This document shows positions 1-11,098 of a stretch of 64,000 nucleotides of DNA, piece after piece (position 1 is the stretch's first letter; each line of letters begins with the position of its first letter). Source of the stretch: Rhizoclosmatium globosum (taxonomy: Eukaryota > Chytridiomycota > Chytridiomycetes > Chytridiales > Chytriomycetaceae); the NCBI GenBank assembly GCA_002104985.1, contig MCGO01000063.1, positions 62,001 through 126,000 on the forward strand, read 5' to 3'. Made by a program: the position numbers and the translations under genes. The notes beneath the pieces were generated by a model. It had not been told where the DNA came from, did not search any database, and was given only the letters and a program-made list of their open reading frames with translations.

Positions 1-3000
1 ACATCCATTTCATTCGTAATGACACCAGCCGCTTTCCCAACTCTCACTTCCAACTTCTTGCGATCGTCGGATTCTCGCGATTCAACCCATCGACGGACAA
101 ACTTGTCAATCACGATGGCTTCCCAGACCACCGAACAGACGAGATTGCTCGCGGCCAAGTATAGACTTCCGATCCGTTGACCCCATTGCACACCTTCACG
201 GATATTGAACACATCTTGGAGGTAGTTGAAGCCCTGCCAGTAGTCCCAAGAGAGCTGCATAAGTACCATAACACCGGTCACAGTTAACCAAGTCAGAATA
301 TAGATAAGGTTCGTGTAAAGAGGTCGGCGGTGTGGGGATGTAAAAAGGAAGGCGAGGGAGACAACACTGTATTGGAAATGAGCAAAGAGCCAGAGTACTG
401 TATTTTCGTGCGATTTGATAAGGAGATGTTGTGTCGTGTCCAGAAAAGGATCGATGCTACGTATCAAGTTAATCTATACACTAAACCTTAAGAGTCATGA
501 CTTACTGGTAACAAGGATACGACACGTTGTATGGGGCGGATGCATTTAAAGGAAGCCACGATGAATTCAAGTGGGATCTCGCTTGAGATATGGGGCAGAA
601 CCAAGTATTGGTCTTGTCGGCAGTGAGAGAATAGTAGTTTAGGAAGAAAAATAGACCACCGATTGCCATTTGTCCGATGACACTGTATATGACAGGTGCT
701 GAGAGCAAATCATCTGTTGGACCATGAGGAGCGAGCTTTCGAGCTGTGGTACATCGGACCATCGCACAGGCAAGACTGAGAACCACGATTAAATCGTCAA
801 ACAGAAATTGATTGTTGGAGAGGCCTGAGTCGATTTGATTCAGAGTGGAAACAGTCGCGAGTTGTATGAGCGGGTACATGAACATAAACTGTGGTATAGC
901 CAATTATGAATACGTTGAATAATAACATTAAAACAAACCTTGAATGCAACAAAGCTAATATCCAAAGCACAGCGACCTTCCCGCAACAACTTAACAACAT
1001 CCGAAATCTTTTTCTGTCCACTAGTAAAAGGCGCAACAATCGACGCCTCGGAATCAGACAAAGCCATTCCAACATGAGCAGCCTTCAAAGCCCCCGAATC
1101 ATTTGACCCATCCCCACACATCCCAACATACTTCCCCATTTTAATCAACCGCTCCACGATCCACGTCTTCTGATCCGGCTTCATCCTCGCAAACACAACA
1201 CCTTTGAGAACAACCCAATCCAAAAACTTTTCACCGACAAGATTTTCTTTCCAACCTTCACGTGTTGCAATCATTAGTTCGAGTGCGGGGCCTGTGAGTG
1301 CGAGTTCGGTGTTGGGACCCATGTCGTTTTGGGTTTTCGCGAGTTGGTCTAAAGGGTAGACTCGATAGCTTTCGCGGACTTGTTGTGGCTCGTGGTTTTG
1401 TTTCTGTGATTTTGTACCTGTTGCGGCACGAACACGGATTTGGGGAACTGCATCGCCCAAGTGAGTGAATGTGTTGTTTCGAGGGAGTGAGGAAGTGGTT
1501 TCTTCTTCATCAGTTTTAGCGAACTCTGTTGATGATGTTGCTGGAACTTTCTGTGAGACTGTTACTTTTTTCTTCTTGGGTGCAGCTGAAATAGATACTA
1601 GAGAGTCGATGGATGATGCGTGGTGTAACTGTTCTCCATGAAACTGGTTGATGGTCTCTGGGTTTAACAAGTCTTGTTTCAGACGGCGAAACCCAACCAC
1701 TCCGTCGAAAACATCAATCAAAAGTACTTGCTTACAAAGTTTGAGTTGTCGAGCGACACTTATGCCCGTCATCACATTATCTCCCGTTCTATTCAAAATT
1801 ATTACACATTAGTTTACAAGTCGAAATACACTCACATGATAACATTCTTGATCCCCGCATCATTCAACAGCGTAATAGTCGATATACTCTCAGCCTTCAA
1901 AGGATTCTTCAACAACACAAACCCCAAAAACTTCATATCCCGTTCAACCTGCTCACGACCAATCGCCGCCAACTCCTCTGCATTCGTCACATCCAGCTCC
2001 TCAATCCTTTTTCGATCATGAATCGACTGACTTCCATCAACACTTCCAGCCGTCCCCAAACTGGTGCGAAAGCTCCCAGCAAGCGTCATTCCAGCATGTA
2101 CTCCTGCCGCCATCTTTTTCAACGACATGCTTTTCTTCAGTTTCATGCTTCCCGAGCTATCCGCGACACCAAGTGAAACACTTTTGGGGATTGCAGAGGG
2201 ACCTGGCGGCGCGGAATGGCTCTTTTCGATTGACGATTTCTTTTCGATTTTCCGAGTCGCTATTGCAAGGACGTACCATCCTGCGGTAGTATATCGTGTG
2301 AATGTTGCATGGTAATCTGAAGGTATACTCTCTTTTGAGCAGATATTCCGTATAGCTTCTGGAGATCCTTTCGTGACGACTGTTAAGGCTTCCCATGGAT
2401 GAATGTGGCCCGGTGAAAGTGCTGACGGGGAGGGAAGTGGTGTTGAACGAATTCCGAGAGATGGTTTGTAAATGACAGAAGAGCGTTGAAGTTTTGCGTC
2501 AAATTCGAAGCGACGTAGGATGTGGAGACATTCTGGCGCTGTAGTTGGGGTGGATGGGATTGTAGGTGTGGTTCCAGTTGGAGATGAGACGATTGTCTGG
2601 AGGAGTTGAGGTTTTGGAATCAGGATTGACAGGAGAGACCGGTTACTTTGTATCGAAGCTTCCTGTGCAGTTTCTTCTGGTATGCCTGGGGAGTTAACCG
2701 GAGTTGGGGCCAAAGTTTGAGGCCGAAACACTTTAGCGATGACAGGAAAGACGTTCCCGTTCCAAGTCATGGTCGGTTCATCTTGAGACAATCGATACTT
2801 TGTCGCTTCGAATAACTCCTTGTCGACAGCACTTCCTATAAGTTCACCATTGACTTGATTCAGACAATGACATGCGGCAACTGCTCGCTCCATATCTCCG
2901 TCTCCGTCTTTTCGAAAAATGGGACGAAACCCTGTAAAGATTCCGTCTCTCGTCTTCTCGACTCCAGCCCAACTGACGCTTGGCAAAGTGAGAGTTCCAG

Positions 3001-4979
3001 TCTTGTCCCAGCAAAACACATCAACACGACCAGCGTAGTTGACTCGATCCTGTGAAAGATTTAGCATACACTCGTCGAAGATAACGGAGGCTTACCGGCG
3101 ATATGCAAAAGATGTTCTTCTTCTTCAGTCTTCGAACTGCTTGAGAAACCCCTATGGTTAGAACCAAAGGTAATGCTGGCGGAACGGCAATGGTGATCAA
3201 ATCCAATGACGTAAATAATACCCACACTGTCCCAAACCCTTTTTTCAGCCTATATTTTATATTAGCCATTGAAAGACAGGTGAAACGACTTACCCATGAG
3301 TAACACGATTCGCAAACGCAACAAGGGCAATCAATCCCAAGATCCCCATAAACACCATCGCATCTTTGTAGAATCGAATATCCACTTTCTTGGGATACAA
3401 TATCCCACGAACAAGCGATCCCTTACTACAATTGAACCCCGTCGCAACAACAATCCCAACAACCTTCTCCCCTCCTTCTCCAGAATCCCCCACATACAAA
3501 CCAGGCTTCAACTCCACAACCTCTGTCCCCGCATACACCATAGAAACGCGACACTGATCCGCCGCAAAGACGTTCCCTCGATACTCAAACTTTGACAGCG
3601 CCGTTTTCACAACATTCACAGTCTCCCCCGTCAAACCACTTTCATCCACGACTACATCTCCTTGCACAAGCACAACATCCGCAGGTGATTTCCCCTGCGT
3701 CATTATAATAGCGTCGCCGACAACAAGATGGCGCGACGCAATGGTCTTTGGGGAACCGTCACGAAGAACAGTGACTGTATCGTCCAGGTGAACGAGTTTT
3801 TGCAAAGCCCGTTGATTTTTGCGGGTTGTATGGATTTCCCAAAGAATAGAGACTGTGGATGTGACAGCAATCACAAAGCTGTATAAGATGTAGTCTTCAT
3901 AGAGCCAGATTATGATGGAAGCGACTTGGAAGAGATAGAACGGGTGGATTACTTTGTTTGCGAGGAGAGTGAGGAAGGGTGTTTGTGAGATTTGCATTTG
4001 GTTTTCGCCGGTTCGGGTGAGGAGTTGTGCTGCTTTTTGTGAAGTGAGGCCGTGGCGGAGAGGGTGAATTTGGTCAAAGAGGACGTGGAGGGATGCATTG
4101 ATTCGCTTTTTATTGTGGATTAGAGAGAAAGATGGTATTTGAGGTGAATAAAGGGAACTTACGACAAACGTGTTTGCACCTTCTTGGAACACGTATCGCT
4201 GTCTTTTATAATCAAAGTATCGATACTTTCTCGTGCTTGGTACGGTGTTTCGAGGGGGCTTTATCCGGCGCTGTGCCTCAACATCATCTTGTAAAACGGC
4301 ATATCCCGCACCATCTAAACTTCCTTCTCGAAGATGCGCATCATTGCTTTCCTCTTCAATCTGTTCTGCAGCAACGTATGCTGGTGGATCTGCAATGAAT
4401 GTGAGTAAACTTCAACCGTTCAAAAAAAGTTGTTGTACCAAATGGATTCAGAAGGGGATCTCCGCCAGATGCATCCAGAGAATTCACTTTCAACTCTTCA
4501 TATGATCCATCGCTACCCAAAACAAGAACGTATTCGGCGTCGCGAAAGTGAGATACACGTGATCGGATAGTGTGAGTTCTCAACCATGGAATGGATGCAC
4601 ATACAAGTGGGAATATACCAAAAGTAATAACAGAGATTCCAATGTATAGAATTAGATGTGGATTTGAGAATTTGTGGCCGGTGATGGATGTGTATTCGAT
4701 GGGAAGATGGTGGTAAGAAGGGTTGGGTGAGTTTTCCGATGGAACATCTGATTGAAAGGTAGAGTTAACTGGAGTCAAAGGCTGTTCAGTGACTGTTTTA
4801 AGTGGATGGTCATGTGTTGAGCCAAGAACATTGAGTGGTTTTGAGTGAGAATGTTGCAGATCAACGGCAACTGGCGGCGCCCTGAGATTCTCTGAACTGT
4901 TGAAACGAGAGCCGATTCGAGAATTTGAAACAGATGTTGGACGCGATGAAGGACGGGATGAAGGACGGGACGAGGACAT
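1..4979 (-). CDS. P5B-type cation-transporting ATPase (ATP13A/Ypk9-like), 3' end outside window
   Basis: Membrane P-type ATPase of the P5B class; family members act in vacuole/lysosome membranes and export polyamines or cations. Seen in order: a Ser/Arg/Pro-rich N-terminus ([14 protein letters not shown]), a hydrophobic segment ([18 protein letters not shown]), actuator motif [10 protein letters not shown], the P5B signature PPALP in the M4 region, the phosphorylation site DKTGTLT (3.0 kb), [12 protein letters not shown], hinge [16 protein letters not shown], then hydrophobic C-terminal segments. At least six short introns are readable, e.g. 4106-4162 and 1789-1835, with GTAAGT/GTGAGT donors; one near 3.05-3.10 kb lies just before the DKTGTLT exon. 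I chose ATG at 4979; the reading frame opens 12 bases earlier only with TTG. All catalytic residues are intact and no frameshift is visible. The last exon (about 470 to 1) runs off the window, so the C-terminus is missing. P5B versus P5A rests on PPALP and overall similarity. Confidence 0.93.
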
Positions 4980-5211
4980 CAGCTGTGGCAATCCTTGAAA
5001 TATATGACAATTCTGTGTACTTCATTAATTTCAGTATCAAATAAAATCAATTATAGTCAAATAGTTCACTAATGGAAGCAATAGTTTGCATTAGTTTATT
5101 CACCCATCAGCAATTAAACAAAATTCGACCTATGGCAGAGTTGAGTTGCCTGAAACTTATACCAAACGCCTCTTATTTTCTTGCATTCTCCAATTTTTTT
5201 GTTTATAAACA

Positions 5212-5953
5212 ATGCATCAAATCGCCGTGATTGGAACAGCTGGCCGAGAAAACACAGCCAACCTAATGTCTGAGCGACTATTCAAGTTGATGGTATCAAA
5301 AGTTGATGACATTGTTACAGTCGAGTGGAAGATGGGTTGGAGTGAGGTTCACTTGGTCAGCGGTGGGGCAGCATGGGCCGGTGAGTTTACCAAATTCCAC
5401 AATCAACAGAGAGTTTTAACAAATAACAGACCACTCAGCCGTTTCTCTCTTTCTTTTAAACCCAAACTCCAAACTGACGCTTCATTTTCCATGCCGTTTC
5501 TTGTTAGAACAAAGTCGGTTTGAGGATAATGGCTCTTCAGATTGGAGAAAGAATCCAGGACGAACTGCGAATCAGTACCACGAACGATTTAGCCGTGCTC
5601 TCAATTTGGATTCAATGGCTCAAATATCAGAGGCGATTAAAGCTGGTGCGGTGGTTGCAACTGAAGCTGGCGGCTTTCATGCGAGAAATTCAAAGATTGC
5701 TCAGAAGACAAAGCGGTTGATTGCTTTCACTTGGAGTACGGGAAAGACTCCTGAGAAGGGTGGGACGCTGGATACTTGGAACAAGTGTAAAGGACTTCGT
5801 CTTCATGTTGATCTGCATTCAATTGACAGCGTTGAAAAGAAGTTGGTTGTTGGCGGGGGACAAGGCCCGGAACAAGTTATGATTGGAAAACGAAAGCGTG
5901 ATGAGGATTTAATTGATGAAGAAACAATGAAAAAGGTGTCTCGTCAAGAATAA
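5212..5953 (+). CDS. Small Rossmann-like protein, probable SLOG/YspA-type domain
   Basis: Two exons, 5212-5380 and 5430-5953, joined across a 49-nt GTGAGT...ACAG intron; joining restores one frame and gives about 230 aa. The N-terminus has a beta-strand/glycine pattern (IAVIGTAGR), then HLVSGGAAWADHSAV, and a late block STGKTPEKGGTLDTWNKC. A VSGGAxGAD-like motif followed by a TPGTxDT-like motif is the pattern of the SLOG (YpsA/YspA, DprA-like) nucleotide-binding superfamily; here the second Gly-rich loop is GGTLDT. SLOG proteins bind nucleotides or nucleotide-derived ligands, but no ligand can be assigned. The C-terminal tail is lysine-rich (GKRKRDEDL) and could be a nuclear localisation signal. 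It stands alone between the divergent ATPase (start 4979) and the downstream transcription factor. Family call is inference from motifs. Confidence 0.72.
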
Positions 5954-6299
5954 TAGTACATCCTCCTTTTCTTTCATTTAATTAAAAAACAGCCTTACAC
6001 ACCTTTAATTTTTTTCGAATCAACTCATAGAAGAAAGGAGAAAAGAGAGAAGAACGTTAGAATATAATCCGACATTATTGCTGCCTAGTTGTACCCATAA
6101 CGATAACAATGACTGTAGTAGCACCCTTGGCATAACATAGTTGAGAGAGGGCTGCAGTTGATGCCCCGCTTGTGTAAAAGCCTGTTCTTTTGTCTGGAGC
6201 TTTTCACCACCCATTGTTCTGTGTATAGAATTTTTCTTACACGCTTAACCCTTACTCGGTTAACAGTCCACCCGGAACATCCTCACCTAAAAAAGGAAG
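5954..6299. other. Intergenic stretch, no gene seen
   Basis: AT-rich spacer between the SLOG-like gene and the transcription factor. Short open frames on both strands show no family motif. It presumably holds the terminator of the first gene and the promoter of the second, but no defined element is visible. Confidence 0.5.
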
Positions 6300-8421
6300 A
6301 TGCTAAAAACATCCTGCCAACCATGTCACACAGGCCACCGAAAGTGCATCGCCGACCCGAATCGTGCGCAGCCATGTGATCAGTGTTTGCGCAATGGACG
6401 GGCTTGTCAGTATGAAGGGGGCCCAGCCTTCCCACCACACAGAAAGACTTGCTCGTTGTGCAAGAAAGATGAACGAAAGTGTGTTGCAGGCATCGATGAT
6501 CAGCCATGCAACCGATGCATTCGCATTGATGCAAAGTGTATTTACCTCACTGTCGCTTTAACTGTCTCTTTACCTGTCGATTTGGAACAAGCCATCAAAG
6601 ACAATCCTTTGCCTCAAGTTCATGAGCCGCTCCAGCTTGCTCAAAGTGACGAAAGCGAAGAGATTGAAACCTGGGATGCCTCAATCACCGTCCTTGACAG
6701 TGCCGGAGATGTAACCATTTTGGATACGAATCCCATCCTAGATCTTTACACACACGTTTTGGATTCATCTCAATTGTATTCGTTTGAATCATATGAAATG
6801 GAGGATCCCGATTTGATGCCTACTCATGAAGACTGGATACTTGTATATACGTTCTATACAAGGTTGTCAGGTGTTCCTTGCGAACGAGGGATGGATGCTA
6901 CAGCTCTAATGGTGGAATATTTTCGTAAGCCAGCGTATTTGCGGTATACTGTTTGTTGTTGTCAATCATATTTCTAATTTAAATTTGTAAAACAGATTGA
7001 TTTTAGTTTGTTGGTCGTTTTTCAATTATAATGACGGGAGGATAAACGATGCCGGAAAGTATTTTAATCGAGCTCGAAAAGCGTTGCTTCGTGCTGATTT
7101 GACACCTTGCTTCGATTTACTCATCACCTATGGATTGATTGACTCGTTTGCTTCCAGTATGTTCACCATTCTTAACTGATAAATTATATATTTCTTACGC
7201 AGACAATAGTAAGGGGAGATGTTGGTGTTGGTCAACATTTCCTAAAGCTCACTCTCGAGCTCATTATTCAATTACGAATGGACATGGACCCCGATGATTC
7301 GCCGTGGTTGTCACATCTGACTGTTCGGCAGAAAGAGGAAAGGCGGCATGCCTTTTGGCATTGGACGATGCGTTATAACCTACAACTATGCACACCAAAC
7401 CATTTTCCCCATTTCCTTTGACCGAGTCAAGCCGCCATCTCAAATATTCGATCCATATGCAATATTCATTGACATGACTCCATTCTATCACCGATTTCGA
7501 CTATGGAATGTAATGGGTACCATCAAACAAACATGGATTAATCCCCCAAGGAAATTGGACGACCTATTTGTAACTGCTGAAACTCTTTCAGCCCAAGTTT
7601 TGACAATACAAGCTCTTATCCCGCCAGATCTCTTGCTGAAAGCGAAAGAACCCATGACTATTTCAGAAAACGACCGAATTCAATTCATCAATCAAGTGAC
7701 AACGAAACAAAAGCTTCTTTCCTTCCAATCCCTATTACTTCAATCCAGCATATCAACAGTTTTCCGACCAGTTATGTTTGTATCAGCGCTACCATCATGC
7801 CGACCCATGTATCTCGATTTACAACGCCAATCAAATATAATCTATGCAATCAACACATGCATGGAATCAGCTTGGCGAATAATCCTGATTTTCGAGTTCG
7901 TGCATTCCGTTCAAACCAAACACCTTTGCTCTCCTGAGGATTCAATCTACTTCAACACAGACTTCAACTTTTTCGAGGCGTTTGAGGCCATGACTTGTTT
8001 TTGGTTTTGTGCCTGCCGAATGGATCCTATTTGGGTCACGCTGACACGATTTGGGAACCCGAATTCAACGTTGATGAGGACGAGACTCGGGCGGTTGTTG
8101 GGGCCTTACAGACATAATACGTATGGGGATTGTGTGATTGATCCTTTAGTTGAGACTATGAAGTTGATGTTGGATGAGATGGAGGAAATGGATAGGAGAA
8201 CGGAGTGTCGTAATTTGAACGACTTGTTTGCGCGAGAGGGGACTCGAGAAGTTGGAATTGCTGGAGACACGCATTTTGAGGCTTTGCAGAAAAATCCAGA
8301 CGTGAAAGTGACAGAAACTTTCTGTTACCTTGGGCTTTTGGGATTCAATGTTGGGAATAACGTAAGATGGCCCGGTCGCAGTGAAGATTCGTGGAGATTG
8401 TTTTGGAAGTTGAATGCATGA
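6300..8421 (+). CDS. Fungal transcription factor with two tandem Zn2Cys6 clusters; probable one-base frameshift
   Basis: Nuclear DNA-binding regulator. Residues 6-36 form a C-X2-C-X6-C-X9-C-X2-C-X6-C cluster; residues 51-80 form a second, C-X2-C-X6-C-X8-C-X2-C-X6-C. Both fit the Zn(II)2Cys6 rule. An acidic middle follows (QSDESEEIETWD), then the fungal-specific transcription factor region containing FNYNDGRINDAGKYFNRARK and QKEERRHAFWHWTMRYN. Exons: 6300-6943, 6996-7156, and 7210 onward, the last using the acceptor ACAATAG, which alone keeps frame. Near 7400-7412, in a TTTTCCCC run, the frame must shift by one base: upstream reads TPNHFPHFL-stop, downstream SFDRVKPPSQIFDP. No convincing intron spans it. 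This is either a consensus error or a real lesion truncating the protein by about 330 residues. Target genes are unknown. Confidence 0.85.
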
Positions 8422-8866
8422 AATTTCAAAAAATAAATTTTATTTAGCAGTTGCCGCTATTTCTCAACTCGGTTGTTTTGTGACCTGGAACATCCAAGTC
8501 AACCCAGATTTACTCCAGTCTCTGTCATAGCCGTGAACAATGTCTACCTTTTGCCATCCTCACCACCAAATTGCAGGTTACTCGGATTCGTCATATTCTC
8601 CAAAAGAATGATTTGCACAGCTTTTGTAGAAGGGGTGTATCGGAAAATACGTCCTCCGCCATTCAGAAGAACTCATAATTCTTAAGTACACATAAATCCC
8701 AACCGTCATTCAAGTGAAGTGACACGTGTGAGAAATCGTGTCATTATATGAGTACGGACTCTGTAAGCGATGATTTAGCTGTGGAGAAAACAATTGAAGC
8801 CAATTGGTCCAATACACCAACACAACTGCCCACTCTCCTCCTTTAAAAGGCAATATACAACACATG
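8422..8866. other. Intergenic stretch, no gene seen
   Basis: No supported coding frame. A 70-aa open frame at 8473-8685 has no recognisable motif and is not called. Confidence 0.5.
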
Positions 8867-8937
8867 GGGCCTCACGGGGAATTGAACCCGGACCTCTCGC
8901 ACCCAAAGCGAGAATCATACTACTAGACCATAAGGCC
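8867..8937 (-). tRNA. tRNA-Pro (anticodon UGG)
   Basis: On the minus strand a 71-nt cloverleaf can be drawn: acceptor stem GGCCTTA pairing with TGAGGCC (one G-U), an anticodon stem CTCGC/GCGAG around the loop TTTGGGT (anticodon TGG), and a T arm with GGTTCAATTCC. The internal A box TGGTCTAGTAG and the B box both match RNA polymerase III consensus. There is no intron and CCA is not encoded, as expected in eukaryotes. Confidence 0.96.
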
Positions 8938-9369
8938 ACCACATTTTCACTATCTTATTATTAGCCCCAAAGAAATAAGTTATAAGCAGCCATATAATTC
9001 TTCACGGTTTTCATGATAAATTGATGAGTTTCACGAGGGCTTTCAATCTGGGTGGTGTGCTTTTATTTTAAAGAGGGATTGATTTGTTTATTCAAATTTC
9101 AACCTATCAATCCATCCCTGCACTAGTAGCACACAATATGAAACCAGCGGTTCCCAAAAGAGCGCACACGGTCCTATTATTCTAGTTTCCGCCGAGAAAG
9201 AAGTATTTTATTTAACATGTTTTTTGTCCAAACCAAGAAAGAATGGACCAAGCAGCACCACCACCTTCACCTTCGCGCTTCCCACTTTCTTCACGGTCCA
9301 AGACGCCATTGATGTTTGAAACGCCTAAAAAGCATCGAATTGTCGAGTCGATTGTTTCGATTGGCCCTG

Positions 9370-9442
9370 GTTCTGGTTCTGGTTCTGGTTCAGGACTGAG
9401 TGAAGCATCCACAACGAGTACTAGTAGTAGTAGTAGTACAAC
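9370..9442 (+). repeat. (GGTTCT)n and (TAG)n microsatellites in coding sequence
   Basis: Four GGTTCT/GGTTCA units encode a Gly-Ser run, and a TAG/TAC triplet run shortly after encodes a Ser/Thr run in the frame opened at 9243. Length change here would be in frame. Confidence 0.75.
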
Positions 9443-10275
9443 ATCAACAGGCAGTGCTTCATCTAGTTCGCCGTTCTGGAATCGAGTGTTTCCATGGACA
9501 CGAGTCTCGCCCCTTCGCTGAATCCAATCCAACAACCAAGTCCTGTCAAAGCCGCGTTTCTCAAAGCCGAATCCGAGGTTTCTTTCTTGCTTCACCTTCA
9601 CCTTCTCCTTACTTCAAACTAACTTAAACCATCTAAACACAATCAAAGGCACGCGTCGTTGGAGTTCAATCAAAGAACCTTCGCCGCGCACAATCCGCGC
9701 TTTTGTTTTCACCAAAGAGAAGTTCCGCACTTTCTCTGTCCTCGTATTCAAATTCAAAAGAAGAAGACGACAAAAATCAGTGGAAAAGGTGCCGCGCCCA
9801 CACTCGGTTTTAAGTGCGAAACCACCACCTGGATTCTTGGATTTTTGGGGCTGCCTTCTGCTACTGCTTCTACTGCTTCTACTACTACTAGTACTACGGC
9901 TATTTCACATATTCCTGTTGCCGCAGAACCTCCTTCCACCCCTCCCCCACCTTCTTCTTCTTCTGTCACTCAACAACACAACGACCGATCACCCTCAATC
10001 GCAACTACAGCTGCTCAAGACCCCGATGAATTCTTTCTCCCAGAAATTCTCCTACCGGATCTTTTACTACGGATTTTTTGAATGTGAGTAGTGTGTGTTA
10101 GAGAGCATAGCGAACGAAATGGAAAAAGGGGAATAGTATTCTAACTTCTTTGACAGATCCAAGACACTAACAAACCCAACCCTCTCTTCACAACAACCGA
10201 AACTCCCTCCCGTTCTTCCATCGACCACTTCCTCTCTCACTCAATCCATTCTCTCCTCCGACTCTGAATCCAACT

Positions 10276-10326
<51 letters not shown>
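10276..10326 (+). repeat. (AAC)n microsatellite, about 17 units
   Basis: Uninterrupted CAA/AAC triplets. On the plus strand they would encode Asn, Gln or Thr depending on frame; the frame of the surrounding TACC-like gene is not secure here. Confidence 0.95.
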
Positions 10327-10529
10327 CTTCGGATCCCCATTCCTCGTCTCCGCTTCTCCCTTTCATCCTCTTCCTTCTCTCCTCATCCATCCATCCACCA
10401 CCATCCTCCATCGGATTCCCTCTTTTCTCCTTCTTCTTCTTCTTCGTCTCTACACACATTGTCACTGTCACACCCACTGCCTCAGAATCCATCGTTTTCT
10501 TCAACGGCTACTACTCCGCGTGTGAAACA

Positions 10530-11098
10530 TGCTACTAGTGTTTATCCTCCGCCTGTTTCTTCCAGGACAGGAACGCCGGCTGCAGGGGCAAAATATCCTC
10601 CGATTCTTAGGGTACGTTGCGTTGAGTGCGAGCGGAGCGAGCAGTTAGAGTGTGAAGGAATCGGAATCAAGAGAAAAAAGTGGTGAGAGAAAGAGTTAAG
10701 TTGATTGAAGGTGGAGCGCGAGCAGAGCGAGTGGAAGGAATTTATTGAGTCTTGATTGATGGGAGATGGGAATATTTGAAGCATGCTTCGACTTCTGGGT
10801 GTACCCGACATCAGTTTCTTCATGGACGGGTACGCCGGCTGCAGGGTCAAAGTATCCTCCAATTCTTAGGGTACGTTGTGAGTGTGAGGTTGTGAATGAG
10901 TGAAGCGAAAAAGTTTGAGAGAGTTAAGTCTATTGAAGGTGGAGCGCGAGCAGAGCGAGCGAAGAAAGAGTTTATTGAGTTTCGATAGGTGGGAATATTT
11001 GAAGCATGCTTCGACTTCTGGGGTGTATCCGACATGAGTTTCTTCATGGACGGGGACCCCGGCTGCGGGGGCAAAGTATCCTCCGAATCTTAGGGTAT
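10530..11098 (+). repeat. Tandem triplicated exon/intron block
   Basis: Three copies, about 230-260 bp apart, of an exon-like segment ending in GCAAA(A/G)TATCCTCC...CTTAGG followed by a donor-like GTACGT or GTATGT, each trailed by an intron-like stretch rich in GAGCGAG/GCGAGCGGAGCGAGC. Copy 1 (to about 10,611) reads openly (VSSRTGTPAAGAKYPPILR). Copy 2 (to about 10,870) has a one-base deletion in the Gly codon run before VYPT. Copy 3 (to about 11,095) has a TGA where copy 2 has TCA. Copies 2 and 3 are therefore probably dead exons or spliced-around duplicates. Confidence 0.8.

Noticed and set aside
9754..9969. Minus-strand frame with Val/Glu-rich composition
   Set aside because: Antisense of a Ser/Thr/Pro-rich low-complexity region in the TACC-like locus.
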